Part shown: piece by piece, positions 26,107 to 36,309 of the stretch
Layout of the letters: each line of letters begins with the position of its first letter
Position numbering within the stretch: the stretch's first letter is position 1
NCBI RefSeq assembly: GCF_013314535.1
Contig: NZ_JABUAE010000012.1
Span: forward strand, 1 to 64,000
Length of the DNA: 64,000 nucleotides
Origin: Bacillus sp. Xin1
GTDB taxonomy: Bacteria; Bacillota; Bacilli; Bacillales; Bacillaceae_G
Reading direction: 5' to 3'
Notes under the pieces: generated by a model
Databases searched by the model: none
The model's input: only the letters and a program-made list of their open reading frames with translations
Told to the model about the DNA's origin: nothing
Position numbers and translations under genes: made by a program

Positions 26107-28773
26107 ATGAGCAATTGGTACAGTAAAACGAAAGAGCAAACAATATTTTCACTTGAAACAAACGAGCAACATGGTTTAACAGCTGAAATGGTGCAAATTC
26201 GATTAAAAAAATATGGTCGAAACGAACTCATCACAAAACAAAAAAGAACTCTATGGCAACGTATTTTTTCCCAAATTAATGATGTCCTCGTCTATGTTCT
26301 TTTAATTGCCGCTCTTATTTCAGCCTTTGTAGGTGAATGGGCCGATGCCAGCATTATTTTCCTTGTTGTTGTACTAAATGCTGCAATCGGTGTTATTCAA
26401 GAATCAAAAGCAGAACAAGCTTTAGAAGCATTAAAAAAAATGGCTACACCTAAAGCCATCGTAAAACGTGATGGTGAATTAAAAGAAATTCCATCAGAAG
26501 ATGTTGTTCCAGGGGATATTATTATGCTTGATGCCGGACGCTATATTCCATGTGACTTACGCCTTATCGAAACCGCCAATTTAAAAATTGAAGAGTCTGC
26601 TTTAACAGGAGAGTCTGTTCCTGTTGACAAAGATTCTATGTATCATCCTTCTCTTCAAAATGAAGAACAAGCACCACTAGGCGATCAAAAAAATATGGCA
26701 TTTATGTCAACACTCGTCACTTATGGACGTGGCGTTGGGGTTGCTGTTGAAACAGGTATGAAATCACAAATCGGAAAAATCGCTACTATGTTACATGAAG
26801 CTGACGACGATGCAACACCACTTCAAAAAAGCTTAGCTCAAGTCGGAAAATATTTAGGATTTGTAGCTGTAGCAATTTGTATCATTATGTTCTGCATCGG
26901 ATATTTTCAAGGCCGAGACACGTTAGAAATGTTTATGACTGCCATTAGCTTAGCAGTTGCTGCAATTCCAGAAGGATTACCTGCAATTGTTTCTATCGTT
27001 CTCGCAATTGGCGTACAGCGTATGATTAAACAAAACGTTATTATTCGAAAACTGCCAGCTGTTGAAGCACTCGGTTCTGTTACGATTATTTGTTCAGATA
27101 AAACGGGTACATTAACACAAAATAAAATGACAGTTACTCATTTTTATAGTGATCATACATACGATAAACTAGAGAATTTAAACGTAAAAAATAGCGCTCA
27201 ACGCTTATTATTAGAAAATATGATTTTATGTAACGACGCATCTTATACAACTGAATCACAGACTGGCGATCCAACAGAAATTGCCCTTCTTGTTGCCGGT
27301 AATGCCTTGGGTTTTCAAAAAGATACGTTAGAAGCACAACATAAGCGTGTAAACGAATTGCCATTTGACTCCGAACGTAAAATGATGTCAACACTGCATG
27401 AGTACAATGACAACTATTACAGCATGACAAAAGGCGCAATTGATAAACTCTTACCTCGTTGTACTCATATCTTTATAAATGGGAAAACGGAAGTCTTAAC
27501 AGAAACAGATAAACAACAAATATTAGAGGCTGCTCAGTCAATGTCACAACAAGCTTTACGAGTGCTTTCATTTGCTTTCAAACAGTATGATACAGAAAAT
27601 ATTCGCATCAATCATGTAGAAGAAACCCTTGTATTCATTGGATTTGTTGGTATGATCGATCCGCCGCGAACAGAAGTTAAAGCATCTATTGCCGAATGTA
27701 CAAAGGCAGGAATTCGTACCGTTATGATTACAGGAGATCATAAAGATACTGCTTTTGCTATCGCGAAAGAGCTTGGTATTGCTGAAAAGGAATCCGAAGT
27801 CATGATTGGAACCGAATTAGATTGTATTTCAGACGAAAAATTAGCAAATGAAATTAATCATCTAAACGTATTTGCACGTGTTTCTCCTGAGAATAAAGTT
27901 AAAATTGTTGGGGCACTACGTGCAAAAGGAAATATTGTTTCTATGACCGGGGATGGAGTCAATGATGCACCATCTTTAAAACAAGCAGATATTGGAGTCG
28001 CAATGGGGATTACAGGAACAGATGTCGCTAAAGGTGCGGCTGACATGGTTTTAACCGATGATAACTTCTCATCTATTGTCAAAGCTGTTGAAGAAGGAAG
28101 AAATATTTATCGCAACATAAAAAAATCAATTCTTTTCTTACTTTCTTGCAACTTTGGAGAAATTATTGCACTCTTTTTAGCTATTTTACTAGGATGGGCT
28201 ACACCGCTTCGCCCGATTCACATTTTGTGGGTGAATTTAATTACAGATACACTCCCTGCTCTATCTCTCGGTGTTGATCCTGAAGACCCAGATGTGATGA
28301 AAGACAAACCACGTGGTGCAAAAGAAAGTTTGTTTAAAGGTAGTGTTTCTTTTCTTATTCTAAACGGGATTGTAATAGGGATTCTTACTTTAATCGCCTT
28401 TATTGTTGGAGCAAAATTATATACTGGAGATACAAATATCTTCCCGTTGTTCCCATCTCAAATTAATGACGATGCATTACAACATGCCCAAACGATGGCG
28501 TTTGTCGTACTTAGTTTTTCACAGCTCGTTCATTCATTCAACTTACGCTCAAGCACAAAATCAATCTTTTCAATTGGAATATTTACAAATAAATACTTAG
28601 TTTTCTCCCTACTGATCGGTGTACTTATGCAAATATGTATTATTTCAATCCCACCGATTGCTAACATATTTGGGGTACACGCCTTAACATTAAAAGACTG
28701 GGGATTTGTTATATTACTAAGTATAATTCCGCTTGTTGTAAATGAGATTATAAAGGTGTTTAAAAGAAGTTAA
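26107..28773 (+). CDS. Calcium-type P2A ATPase (SERCA-like, YloB family)
   Basis: 888 residues, ATG after CCGGAGG. The N-terminal cation ATPase domain is followed by the TGES actuator loop, PEGLPAIV in membrane helix 4 (SERCA-like Ca ligand Glu), phosphorylation motif [12 protein letters not shown] (Asp331), TGDHKDT, and [21 protein letters not shown]-terminal helices carry [13 protein letters not shown], with the N-x-x-x-D pair of calcium site residues. It resembles B. subtilis YloB (890 residues), which pumps Ca2+. Monocistronic. Confidence 0.9.
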   Translation: MSNWYSKTKEQTIFSLETNEQHGLTAEMVQIRLKKYGRNELITKQKRTLWQRIFSQINDVLVYVLLIAALISAFVGEWADASIIFLVVVLNAAIGVIQESKAEQALEALKKMATPKAIVKRDGELKEIPSEDVVPGDIIMLDAGRYIPCDLRLIETANLKIEESALTGESVPVDKDSMYHPSLQNEEQAPLGDQKNMAFMSTLVTYGRGVGVAVETGMKSQIGKIATMLHEADDDATPLQKSLAQVGKYLGFVAVAICIIMFCIGYFQGRDTLEMFMTAISLAVAAIPEGLPAIVSIVLAIGVQRMIKQNVIIRKLPAVEALGSVTIICSDKTGTLTQNKMTVTHFYSDHTYDKLENLNVKNSAQRLLLENMILCNDASYTTESQTGDPTEIALLVAGNALGFQKDTLEAQHKRVNELPFDSERKMMSTLHEYNDNYYSMTKGAIDKLLPRCTHIFINGKTEVLTETDKQQILEAAQSMSQQALRVLSFAFKQYDTENIRINHVEETLVFIGFVGMIDPPRTEVKASIAECTKAGIRTVMITGDHKDTAFAIAKELGIAEKESEVMIGTELDCISDEKLANEINHLNVFARVSPENKVKIVGALRAKGNIVSMTGDGVNDAPSLKQADIGVAMGITGTDVAKGAADMVLTDDNFSSIVKAVEEGRNIYRNIKKSILFLLSCNFGEIIALFLAILLGWATPLRPIHILWVNLITDTLPALSLGVDPEDPDVMKDKPRGAKESLFKGSVSFLILNGIVIGILTLIAFIVGAKLYTGDTNIFPLFPSQINDDALQHAQTMAFVVLSFSQLVHSFNLRSSTKSIFSIGIFTNKYLVFSLLIGVLMQICIISIPPIANIFGVHALTLKDWGFVILLSIIPLVVNEIIKVFKRS

Positions 28774-28805
28774 AAGGCAATGAGGGTCTCCTCATTGCCT
28801 TTTTA
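28772..28805. terminator. Bidirectional terminator between the Ca ATPase and yceH
   Basis: AAAAGGCAATGAGG pairs with CCTCATTGCCTTTT around GTCT. Confidence 0.9.
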
Positions 28806-28807
28806 TA

Positions 28808-29893
28808 TTAACCTTGCAATTCTTTTTTTATATTCTCTGTAAGTGCCGCCATACGTTTACGACTTTCTTCACGCTCACGTTTGTTTTGCTCTTCGATTTG
28901 CTGTGTTTCTTGCATACCTCTTGAAATAATATTCCATGTTTCTTCAAGTGTTTCCATTTTAATACTAGAAGAACCAGAAAGTCTTGCTACCTCTACACTT
29001 TGCGTTGCAATATTTTGTGCATTTTTCTTAAGTAGCTCATTCGTGCGACGATCAAGTTCTGCCATAGAATCCGCAACAAGCTTTTGACGCTTCGCATTCA
29101 CAGCTTGAATAATTCCATTTTTAAAAATAGGGATTGTTGTAATAAATGCTGTATTAATTTTGCCAATTAATTTGTTATTACCACGCTGAATCATGCGAAT
29201 TTGTGGTGCTGTTAATAGTGCAACCATACGAGCCTTCTCTAAATCATCAATGCGCTGCTCTAAAATTTCAACAGAGTTTCTCAGAGATTCTAATTCAATC
29301 CCTGCCAACTGATCATTATTACGAACGCGCTCTTCATACATTGGAACTAGTTCTGTGTTTAGACGATCTAGTAACATTTCTCCTGCTACTACGTATTTCT
29401 CTAAGTCTAAATAATATTTTAAGTTCTGTTCATATAATCCATCTAGCGTACCAATCGATTTTTTCATTTCATCTTGATATTTCGTAATTTCCACATATAC
29501 TTTGTCAATCTCACGGCCCATCGTTTGATACTTACTAAAGATTTGTTCAATCATTTTATCTGCTTTTTTAAACATACGGGAGAAAAATCCACTTTTCTCT
29601 TCCGCAAAATCCTTACTATCAAACCTGTCCATGATTTTGCCAAGTTGTTTTAATAAATTACCGGAATCTTCCATCTTTGATAAAGACATTGTATGTAAAA
29701 TCTGATCTGCAAAACGAGAAATTTCCATAGAAGGCTCTTTTCCAAGCTCAATTAATTCCAGTTGATCTTTAATATCAACAGCATTATAAATACGTTGCAC
29801 TTCAGCATCTTGTCTCAGCTGCATGCGAAGATCTTGTGCTGTTTGCTCATTTAATTCAGTCTTTGGATCTAATACGATAGGATTATTATTCAT
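28808..29893 (-). CDS. yceH: TelA/KlaA toxic-anion-resistance family protein (YceH)
   Basis: 361 residues, predominantly long helices. The family core (RIDDLEKARMVALLTAPQIRMIQ, then the IPIFKNGIIQAVNAKRQKLVADSM region) is at residues about 215-290. No membrane segment is seen. The ATG has GGGGAG upstream. TelA-like proteins accompany TerD/TerC genes and have been tied to tellurite, antibiotic or phage resistance; the molecular role is unclear. It follows yceG by 19 bases. Confidence 0.9.
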   Translation of the reverse strand: MNNNPIVLDPKTELNEQTAQDLRMQLRQDAEVQRIYNAVDIKDQLELIELGKEPSMEISRFADQILHTMSLSKMEDSGNLLKQLGKIMDRFDSKDFAEEKSGFFSRMFKKADKMIEQIFSKYQTMGREIDKVYVEITKYQDEMKKSIGTLDGLYEQNLKYYLDLEKYVVAGEMLLDRLNTELVPMYEERVRNNDQLAGIELESLRNSVEILEQRIDDLEKARMVALLTAPQIRMIQRGNNKLIGKINTAFITTIPIFKNGIIQAVNAKRQKLVADSMAELDRRTNELLKKNAQNIATQSVEVARLSGSSSIKMETLEETWNIISRGMQETQQIEEQNKREREESRKRMAALTENIKKELQG

Positions 29894-29912
29894 ATGTTAT
29901 TTCTCCCCTTCT

Positions 29913-31544
29913 TTATAAAAATGGACGGAATAGCCCTTTTATTGTTTGAGATAAATTTTTATAGGCCGATGGACCATGAAATTCAAGATCAAAATTCACT
30001 TCTTCCAGCCAATGCGAATCAAATGCTCCTGCTTCAATATATGGTTCAATATCATTTCTTCCTGTCGGATTAAAGTGCAGTACATCAATTCCAATTTGAT
30101 TTAGGAACAACAACAAAACAGCATCAGAACGAGTTAGTTCTCCACTCTTCTCATTATTAAATATAACAATTTTTGGTACTTCTTGCGAATAATCAAATTT
30201 CTCAAGTAACTCTAAAATACGAGGCGGAATTTGGGAAAGCTGCGCAAAAACATACAGTGCTACCTCTTGTTTCGTTTCTTTTCCAACAGATTTACAAAGT
30301 TCACTTTCACACGTATGAATAATTGCCTCTGCAATTCCATGTTGTAGTCCTTCAGGTAAACGCTTATGCGGCCACCAATGACTGTTCATAATTTGATCAG
30401 GATGTAGTTTCCCCGCACGATCTAATGCATCTCGATAATGAAATTGAAAGTTTGCTTTTTGTTCTTTTGTAAATGGAAATGTATTAATTAATAAGCTGTT
30501 ATCAAATGATGTGACCGCCTTTAATCGTTGGAAGTATTCTTTATCGTTTTTTGAAACACCTGATATTTTCGCAAATAAAGACGGAATATAGATATGCTGA
30601 TTTTCCACAAAGAATGTTGGGCGTACAAATGCTTTCTCTTTCGAGATTAAAAATAGTTCATCATATGTTGTTTTCAGTGTACGTGCCACAGGTGTATAGG
30701 TACGGAATTGCCACGGTTTGTATAATAAAGAATTATCATGATGGAGTACTTGTTCTATTTCTTTCGATGCTTGGTAAGCTACCGTTGCGACACGTTCCCT
30801 ACGCCGATCTGGAAATGGTTCTAATGAAATACGACTTGGATGGGAAATAACAAAAGTTTTTTCGTTATCATCGACAGTTTCAAAGCCATCCTTTCCTTCT
30901 GGATGATAATATAAAACATCACAACCAAGCATAATAAGGAAATATAAGAAATAGATACGACTCTCTTTCGCATCTCCATACCAAATGATGCGAGGCATTT
31001 GTTTCTTATAATTAATTGTCGAAAACCATTTTGCTACGTAATTTTCGCTTAATTTAATAATATCAATTAAGAAACGTCGAAAACCTTCTGTTTTTAATGA
31101 TTGATTATGTTGTTTCTCATATAATTTCAATATAGAGATAAATGTTGTATGTATGTAGTGTTGTAAATCTGGATTATCAACTTTAGGCAACAATTGTTTT
31201 CCTGATAAATGTGCAACAAGACGATTTACTGTAAGACCATTCGGCGCTTCCTGATGAAGCGTGAATACTTCTTGAATATGCCGGAGCTTCTCAGAATCGA
31301 TCACTTTATTTAAATTCTGTTCGTGCAGTACAGTAATACCTTTTGCTTCGCTATAATCAAATAGTTCATTAAAATATTCATCTACATCGTTTGAGACGCC
31401 AAGAATGCGACAAGCTATATAACTAAAATTCAGCCCATTCTCTGTTAATTCATACTGCGGACGCTTTTCTAAAATCGTTTCAAATTGTTTTAAATCAGCC
31501 TCTTCTTTTAATGCATGTGGATGAAGTGTAAAACGCGAAAACAC
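29913..31544 (-). CDS. yceG: YceG family protein of the Ter stress cluster
   Basis: 543 residues from a GTG at 31544 with CGGAGG upstream. Soluble, with patches such as MPRIIWYGDAKESRIYFLYFLIMLGCDVLYYHPEG and SDAVLLLFLNQIGIDVLHFNPTGRNDIEPYI, whose mutual similarity (each ends in D-V-L-x-x-P-x-G) suggests two repeats of a nucleotide- or sugar-binding fold. Position between yceF and yceH is as in B. subtilis. Function unknown. It begins after an internal terminator-like hairpin and may have its own promoter. Confidence 0.85.
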   Translation of the reverse strand: MFSRFTLHPHALKEEADLKQFETILEKRPQYELTENGLNFSYIACRILGVSNDVDEYFNELFDYSEAKGITVLHEQNLNKVIDSEKLRHIQEVFTLHQEAPNGLTVNRLVAHLSGKQLLPKVDNPDLQHYIHTTFISILKLYEKQHNQSLKTEGFRRFLIDIIKLSENYVAKWFSTINYKKQMPRIIWYGDAKESRIYFLYFLIMLGCDVLYYHPEGKDGFETVDDNEKTFVISHPSRISLEPFPDRRRERVATVAYQASKEIEQVLHHDNSLLYKPWQFRTYTPVARTLKTTYDELFLISKEKAFVRPTFFVENQHIYIPSLFAKISGVSKNDKEYFQRLKAVTSFDNSLLINTFPFTKEQKANFQFHYRDALDRAGKLHPDQIMNSHWWPHKRLPEGLQHGIAEAIIHTCESELCKSVGKETKQEVALYVFAQLSQIPPRILELLEKFDYSQEVPKIVIFNNEKSGELTRSDAVLLLFLNQIGIDVLHFNPTGRNDIEPYIEAGAFDSHWLEEVNFDLEFHGPSAYKNLSQTIKGLFRPFL

Positions 31545-31623
31545 GACAGTTCACCTCCGAAAAACATTTACTTTTTAAGAAATAATATCTTATCTCTTTA
31601 TTATAAACCATTTTAGGTTATAA

Positions 31624-31657
31624 AAAATGGGCGCTCGTATAACGAGCTAACCCATTT
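31624..31657 (-). terminator. Terminator-like hairpin between yceF and yceG
   Basis: On the minus strand AAATGGG-TTA-GCTCGT pairs with ACGAGC-G-CCCATTT, then TTTTATAA. It lies right after the yceF stop and could limit read-through to yceG-yceH. Confidence 0.75.
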
Positions 31658-31660
31658 CAA

Positions 31661-32446
31661 TTATTTATCTTCTTGCTTAGTAGCTGCAATCTCTTCTTGA
31701 ACTTGTCCTTTTCGCATATAGTGCAGAATAAATGTTGCGCCAAATGCGATAACAAGAATCATAAAGAATAACCAGTGTGGCACTTCAATATGCCAGACAG
31801 ATAATAACATCTTCCCAGCAATGATTAAAATTAAAATATATGCCGTTGATTCAAGCTCAGGAATACGTTCTAGTAATTTTAAAAATACGCCGGCAATACC
31901 ACGCATCATTAGAATACCAAGCATTCCACCTAATAGTAGAATCCAAACTTCATTGGAAACACCAAACGCTGCAAGAACGCTGTCTACTGAAAAAGCAATA
32001 TCCATTAATTCAACCATAACAACTGTTCCCCAGAAAACGCCAAATATCCTAAAGAGAATGCTGTTTTGGTTCATACCATGAGCTTCTTCTTCATTTTCAC
32101 CTTTTTTCTTATCAATGAAGTACTTCGCTGATAACCAAGCAAGGTAAAGTGCACCCAGTACTTTAACCCACCATAGTTTAATTAAGAACATCCCGATTCC
32201 AATTGCAATAAAACGGAATACATAAGCACCAATAAGTCCATAGAATAATGCTTTTTTACGTTTTTCCTCTGGTAAATGTTTTACCATTACCGCTAACACA
32301 AGTGCGTTATCGGCAGATAATAAACCTTCGAGTACAACAAGTGTACCGATTAGCCCCCATGATACTGGATCTTGTAACACTTTAATCCACATGTCCAAAT
32401 CAAAAAATTGGGCATACGTATCAAGAATGCCTTGTAAAATGCTCAT
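31661..32446 (-). CDS. yceF: TerC family membrane protein (YceF/MeeF)
   Basis: 261 residues with about seven membrane helices and the TerC metal-binding aspartates in LEGLLSADNALVLA and MDIAFSVDSVLAAFG. TerC proteins move metal ions; B. subtilis YceF (MeeF) is reported to supply manganese to secreted enzymes. The ATG has AGGGGA upstream. Its location within the Ter cluster is conserved. The C-terminal tail is polar and probably cytoplasmic. Confidence 0.92.
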   Translation of the reverse strand: MSILQGILDTYAQFFDLDMWIKVLQDPVSWGLIGTLVVLEGLLSADNALVLAVMVKHLPEEKRKKALFYGLIGAYVFRFIAIGIGMFLIKLWWVKVLGALYLAWLSAKYFIDKKKGENEEEAHGMNQNSILFRIFGVFWGTVVMVELMDIAFSVDSVLAAFGVSNEVWILLLGGMLGILMMRGIAGVFLKLLERIPELESTAYILILIIAGKMLLSVWHIEVPHWLFFMILVIAFGATFILHYMRKGQVQEEIAATKQEDK

Positions 32447-32489
32447 CTTACTATTATCCCCTATTCTCTGCTAGATTTATAGAAAGGCG

Positions 32490-32516
32490 AAAAAAGGAAA
32501 CGACACTCGTTTCCTT
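32490..32516 (-). terminator. Terminator-like hairpin after yceE
   Basis: AAGGAAACGA and TCGTTTCCTT pair around 3 bases and are followed on the minus strand by TTTTCG. It begins 2 bases past the yceE stop. Confidence 0.75.
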
Positions 32517-32517
32517 C

Positions 32518-33096
32518 CTACGCATCCAAGCCATACGCTCTTACAAGCGCACCTAATCCACCTTGGAATCCACTTCCTACTGCATTAAACTTCCACTGTC
32601 CATTATGACGGTATAATTCACAAAAGACAACTGCTGTCTCAATGGAGAAATCTTCCCCTAAATCAAAACGAAGGACTTCTTCATTTGTCTCTTCATTTGC
32701 TAGACGAGCAAATGCATTTGCAACTTGTCCAAAGTTTTGATTGCGTCCTTCTGCATCATAAATCGTAACGGTAATTGCAATTCTATGTACATCTGCTGGA
32801 ACTTTCGTTAAATCTACAACAAGTTGCTCATCATCACCGTCGCCAGCACCAGTACGGTTATCACCTGTATGTAAAACTGATTCACAAGGAGATTGTAAGT
32901 TGTTATAGAAAATAAAATCTGTTTCTTTCGTACATTTTCCATTTGCATCTAATAAGAAAGCAGATGCATCTAAATCATAATCAGATCCGCCGTCATATGA
33001 TTTAATATCCCATCCAAGACCGATAACTGCCTTGGTAAGACCTGGGCTTGTTTTACCTAAATCAATTTTCTGTCCTTTTTGTAATTGAATAACCAT
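32518..33096 (-). CDS. yceE: TerD domain protein (YceE)
   Basis: 192 residues forming one TerD domain: LGWDIKSYDGGSDYDLDASAFLLD near the start (calcium-binding D-x-D-L-D-A/V-S), DNRTGAGDGDDEQ, and GQVANAFARL. It shares the C-terminal signature [18 protein letters not shown] with the next gene, so the two arose by duplication. TerD proteins bind calcium and belong to envelope-stress clusters. The ATG follows AGAGGTG. Confidence 0.93.
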   Translation of the reverse strand: MVIQLQKGQKIDLGKTSPGLTKAVIGLGWDIKSYDGGSDYDLDASAFLLDANGKCTKETDFIFYNNLQSPCESVLHTGDNRTGAGDGDDEQLVVDLTKVPADVHRIAITVTIYDAEGRNQNFGQVANAFARLANEETNEEVLRFDLGEDFSIETAVVFCELYRHNGQWKFNAVGSGFQGGLGALVRAYGLDA

Positions 33097-33130
33097 TTAT
33101 ATTCACCTCTTGTACTATGATTCTAAAAAT

Positions 33131-33170
33131 ATATACATGAGTGAAGTACATATTCACTCATGTATATTTT
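33131..33170 (-). terminator. Terminator-like hairpin between yceD and yceE
   Basis: A 15-bp stem (ATATACATGAGTGAA and complement, 33131-33145/33153-33167) is followed on the minus strand by a T-rich run. Confidence 0.7.
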
Positions 33171-33175
33171 TCTCA

Positions 33176-33760
33176 TTACTCTACATCTAAACCAAAGTTG
33201 TTACATAAAGCACCTAATCCACCTTGGAATCCACTTCCAATTGCATTAAACTTCCATTCACCAGCATGACGGTATAATTCACCGACTACTACTGCTGTTT
33301 CAATAGAGAAGTCCTCACCAAGATCATAACGAATTAGCTCTGCACCTTTTTCTTCATCTACAATACGTACGAAAGAATTAGATACTTGTCCGAAGTTTTG
33401 GCTACGGCTTTCCCCATCATAAATTGTAATTGTGAAACAAATACGTTCAATATGCGCAGGAACACTCTTTAAATCTACTTTAATTGTTTCATCATCACCT
33501 TCACCTGCGCCAGTACGATTATCTCCTAAATGCTCTACAGAACCATTTGCTCCCTTTGGGTTGTTATAAAAAACAAAGTCTTCTGGACCTGATACTTTGC
33601 CGTTTGCACCTACCAGAAAAATACTAACATCTAAATCAAAATCATTTTGTCCATCATAACGATTCGTATCCCAACCAAGACCTACAAGAACGTTAGAAAG
33701 ACCTGGATTTGTTTTTGTTAAATCTACCTTCTGTCCTTTTTTTAACGAAATCGATGCCAT
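33176..33760 (-). CDS. yceD: TerD domain protein (YceD)
   Basis: 194 residues; TerD domain with [35 protein letters not shown] and [10 protein letters not shown]. About two thirds identical in its motifs to the neighbouring YceE. The strong site AAGGAGG precedes the ATG. It follows yceC by 23 bases without a terminator, so those two are co-transcribed. Confidence 0.93.
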   Translation of the reverse strand: MASISLKKGQKVDLTKTNPGLSNVLVGLGWDTNRYDGQNDFDLDVSIFLVGANGKVSGPEDFVFYNNPKGANGSVEHLGDNRTGAGEGDDETIKVDLKSVPAHIERICFTITIYDGESRSQNFGQVSNSFVRIVDEEKGAELIRYDLGEDFSIETAVVVGELYRHAGEWKFNAIGSGFQGGLGALCNNFGLDVE

Positions 33761-33783
33761 ATATTATTCCTCCTTAAATTGTA

Positions 33784-34380
33784 TTATTGATAACGTGATA
33801 CAATCTCACTTAAATTTTTATCTTGTGTACCTTCTCCAACTGCAGAAAACTTCCATTCACTGCCATGACGATATATTTCACCTGCAACTAACGTTGTTTT
33901 TCCGCCGTAATTTTCCGATAAATTATAACGCGCTAATTCTTCACGTGTTTGCGGATTTTGAATCCGAATATACGCGTTCTGAATCATTCCAAAATCTTGA
34001 CGACGATTCACACAATCATAAATATTTACAACAAATACTAAACGATTAATACGGCTCGGAACTTTATGTAATTCTACGAAAATCGTTTCGTCATCGCCAG
34101 CACCTTCACCTGTTAAATTATCACCTGAATGAATAATGCTTCCACAAGCAGATAGCTTATTACCAAAGTAAACAAGATCATTTTTATTTAAAAAACGATC
34201 ATTTTCTAGCATAATCACAGATGCATCACAATCGATGTTTGGTTTGCTTCCAAATAACGAAGATAGAAATCCTCCTGATTGTCCCATCGGATCCCATCCT
34301 AAGCCAACCTGCAATTTTGCTACTCTTGGTTGTCCCTTCGTTAAGTCAATCTTCTGTCCTTTTTCTAAAATAATAGGCAT
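33784..34380 (-). CDS. yceC: TerD domain protein (YceC)
   Basis: 198 residues. The most divergent of the three TerD paralogues: it has an insertion (SGGFLSSLFGSKPNI) between the LGWDP motif and the IDCDASVIML calcium motif, then DNLTGEGAGDDET and a shorter C-terminus lacking the GFQGGLGAL block. First gene of the cluster. In B. subtilis the operon answers to several stress sigma factors (sigma B, M, W, X), but no clear ECF or sigma B promoter was seen in the 128 bases upstream. Confidence 0.92.
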   Translation of the reverse strand: MPIILEKGQKIDLTKGQPRVAKLQVGLGWDPMGQSGGFLSSLFGSKPNIDCDASVIMLENDRFLNKNDLVYFGNKLSACGSIIHSGDNLTGEGAGDDETIFVELHKVPSRINRLVFVVNIYDCVNRRQDFGMIQNAYIRIQNPQTREELARYNLSENYGGKTTLVAGEIYRHGSEWKFSAVGEGTQDKNLSEIVSRYQ

Positions 34381-34508
34381 GAAGTTTCTTCCTTTCTACA
34401 AGGTACTTTCCAAATGGGAAAATATTGTATTCTTCTCTTATATTGTAGCATTATTTGTCGATTGAAAAAAAGAATAAATTTTCAATTATATGAAAACATT
34501 CACGTCAT

Positions 34509-35387
34509 TTATTCATGGGGATGTAAGAAGTGGTAAATCGATCCAATCATACCCGCATGATTACGATTTTTCGCTAGTTTGATTTCACAATTTTGATAGA
34601 TTCCTTGTTCCAAATATTTCTGCACCTCTTTTTTCACTTCTTCTAACAATACATTCCCACGCTGCGTAATACCACCGCCAATAATAATCGCTTGTGGATT
34701 AAAGATATACGCAAGATTACTAATTCCAATCGCTAAATGTTTAAAGAATACTTGAACTGCTTGAATAACTTCTTTATCTTTCTGGTCGTATAACTCAAAG
34801 ATTGTTTTTCCATTCCAGTTACTATCACCTTTATATTGCTTTACAAGACGAATTAATCCTGAAATAGATGCAATCTCTTCAAACCGTTCACCTTCTACTC
34901 GCATGTTTCCCCATTCACCTGCACTAAATGAATGCCCTCGGTATAATTCTTCATTAATAATGATAGCCCCACCAATTCCTGTTCCAAGAGTAAGCATAAT
35001 AAAGTTCTTTTTCTGCTTTCCTACTCCCTTCCACCTTTCTCCTAGCGCTGCACAATTCACATCATTTTCAATCGAGACAGGCACTTTTAGCACAGATTGT
35101 AACTTATCAACAATAGGGATACCAGTATAGCTCGGAATATGATCCACGCCGCCAGTTATCATTCCTTTCTGAATATCAACAATTCCTGCTGTACTAATGC
35201 CAATTCCAGAAATATTATGCTTACTCACTAAATTTTGAGATAAACTGATAAGCTTTTGAACAATTTGTTCGCCACCTAAATGTGCCTCTGTAGAAACAAT
35301 TTGATGTACTAGTACTGTTCCAAATTCTGAAACAATCCCATACTTAATCTGTGTACCCCCAATATCAAACGCAATATATTTTTTCAT
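34509..35387 (-). CDS. ROK family sugar kinase or regulator-like protein (no zinc motif)
   Basis: 292 residues from the ATG at 35387 (AGGGAGAAG upstream). The phosphate-binding loop IAFDIGGTQIKYGIV, the catalytic base region ENDVNCAALGERW and GTGIGGAIIINEELYRG are typical of ROK kinases. The usual C-x-C-G-x-x-G-C-x-E zinc motif is absent; the corresponding region reads SAGEWGNMRVEG. It lacks a DNA-binding N-terminus, so it is a kinase (glucose, fructose or an amino sugar) rather than an NagC-type repressor. The substrate is unknown. Confidence 0.87.
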   Translation of the reverse strand: MKKYIAFDIGGTQIKYGIVSEFGTVLVHQIVSTEAHLGGEQIVQKLISLSQNLVSKHNISGIGISTAGIVDIQKGMITGGVDHIPSYTGIPIVDKLQSVLKVPVSIENDVNCAALGERWKGVGKQKKNFIMLTLGTGIGGAIIINEELYRGHSFSAGEWGNMRVEGERFEEIASISGLIRLVKQYKGDSNWNGKTIFELYDQKDKEVIQAVQVFFKHLAIGISNLAYIFNPQAIIIGGGITQRGNVLLEEVKKEVQKYLEQGIYQNCEIKLAKNRNHAGMIGSIYHFLHPHE

Positions 35388-35668
35388 CTTGCCACTTCTC
35401 CCTACCATTATGATTTCTATTTTTCTGTACTAAAATAATAGGAGCTTACAAGATATACCGATCCAACTTTTACAGAAAATATCACCCTACTAATAATTTT
35501 AACATATCCTCTTTGAATCATTTTCTATATTAAAGTGAAAAACCGATCGATTCAAAACTTACCATTTTTTCTATATATAGGTTTTTTTCATGAAATCTCT
35601 TCTGCTATGAAATATTACAAAAGGATGTATTTTAGATGGAGTATTATTTGATATTTAGGAGGACACCA

Positions 35669-36001
35669 ATGATAAAAATCACCACTTTAGCATTAGCACT
35701 ATCTTTATCCTTTTTTAGCGGTCTAAGTAGCGGACATGCAACGAAATATGAATTTCATAACCTTGGCGTAAACGCAGTGGCTCAAGATGGCGATGATTCA
35801 CAAGGAGGCTGTAACGGTTCTCAAGGCGGCAATGGCTCCAAAGGTGGTAACGGCTCTCAAGGTGGCAATGGTGGTAAAGTAAAAGGACAAGGTGATACAT
35901 TACCTAATACTGCAACACATTATCCTGCAGCAATCTTAATGGGAATTACTACATTCCTATTTGGAATCACACTATTTGTTCGTAGAAAAAAAGTAAAATA
36001 A
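35669..36001 (+). CDS. Small LPNTA surface protein, candidate class D/SrtC sortase substrate
   Basis: 110 residues from the ATG at 35669 (AGGAGG 6 bases upstream). A signal peptide ends near GHA (residue 24). Residues 45-69 are a Gly-Asn-Ser-Gln repeat (GGNGSQGGNGSKGG type). The sorting signal follows: LPNTA at 78-82, a hydrophobic helix (86-104) and RRKK. LPNTA rather than LPxTG is the motif that Bacillus anthracis SrtC uses for BasH and BasI, which are attached to peptidoglycan around sporulation. No sortase gene is adjacent. This is probably a different, Gly-rich member of that small group. Confidence 0.8.
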   Translation: MIKITTLALALSLSFFSGLSSGHATKYEFHNLGVNAVAQDGDDSQGGCNGSQGGNGSKGGNGSQGGNGGKVKGQGDTLPNTATHYPAAILMGITTFLFGITLFVRRKKVK

Positions 36002-36057
36002 TTAAAACAAAATAACTCCATCTATGAAATACATAATACAAATAGCTCAACTAAAAT

Positions 36058-36110
36058 ATAAATGGACTTTCACCTAAAATATTATAAATTCAGGATGAAG
36101 GTCCATTTTA
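36058..36110 (+). terminator. Terminator-like hairpin after the LPNTA gene
   Basis: AAATGGAC-TTTCACCT pairs with AGGATGAA-GGTCCATTT around a long AT loop and ends TTTTA. The rest of the 307-base gap to proS2 shows only a 23-codon ORF (36150) and no convincing gene. Confidence 0.55.
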
Positions 36111-36309
36111 AAACTTACACATTATCCTTTTCAAAATATCAGGAGTATTTATGAAAAGAAAATTTAGATCGCAACTACAAATGACCAAAATATTATTGTT
36201 AGAGAAGGCGAGATTTCCCTAACTTGTTATCTATTTTACTTCGTAGAGAATACGCCATATTTAAGCTAATCTTATTTTTTAAAAACGGAATTTTCCGGAA
36301 ATCAAAAAA

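Noticed and set aside
36150-36221. 23-codon ORF (MKRKFRSQLQM...) with GGAG upstream
   Set aside because: Too short and isolated between two terminators; could be a peptide, but nothing beyond the GGAG supports it.
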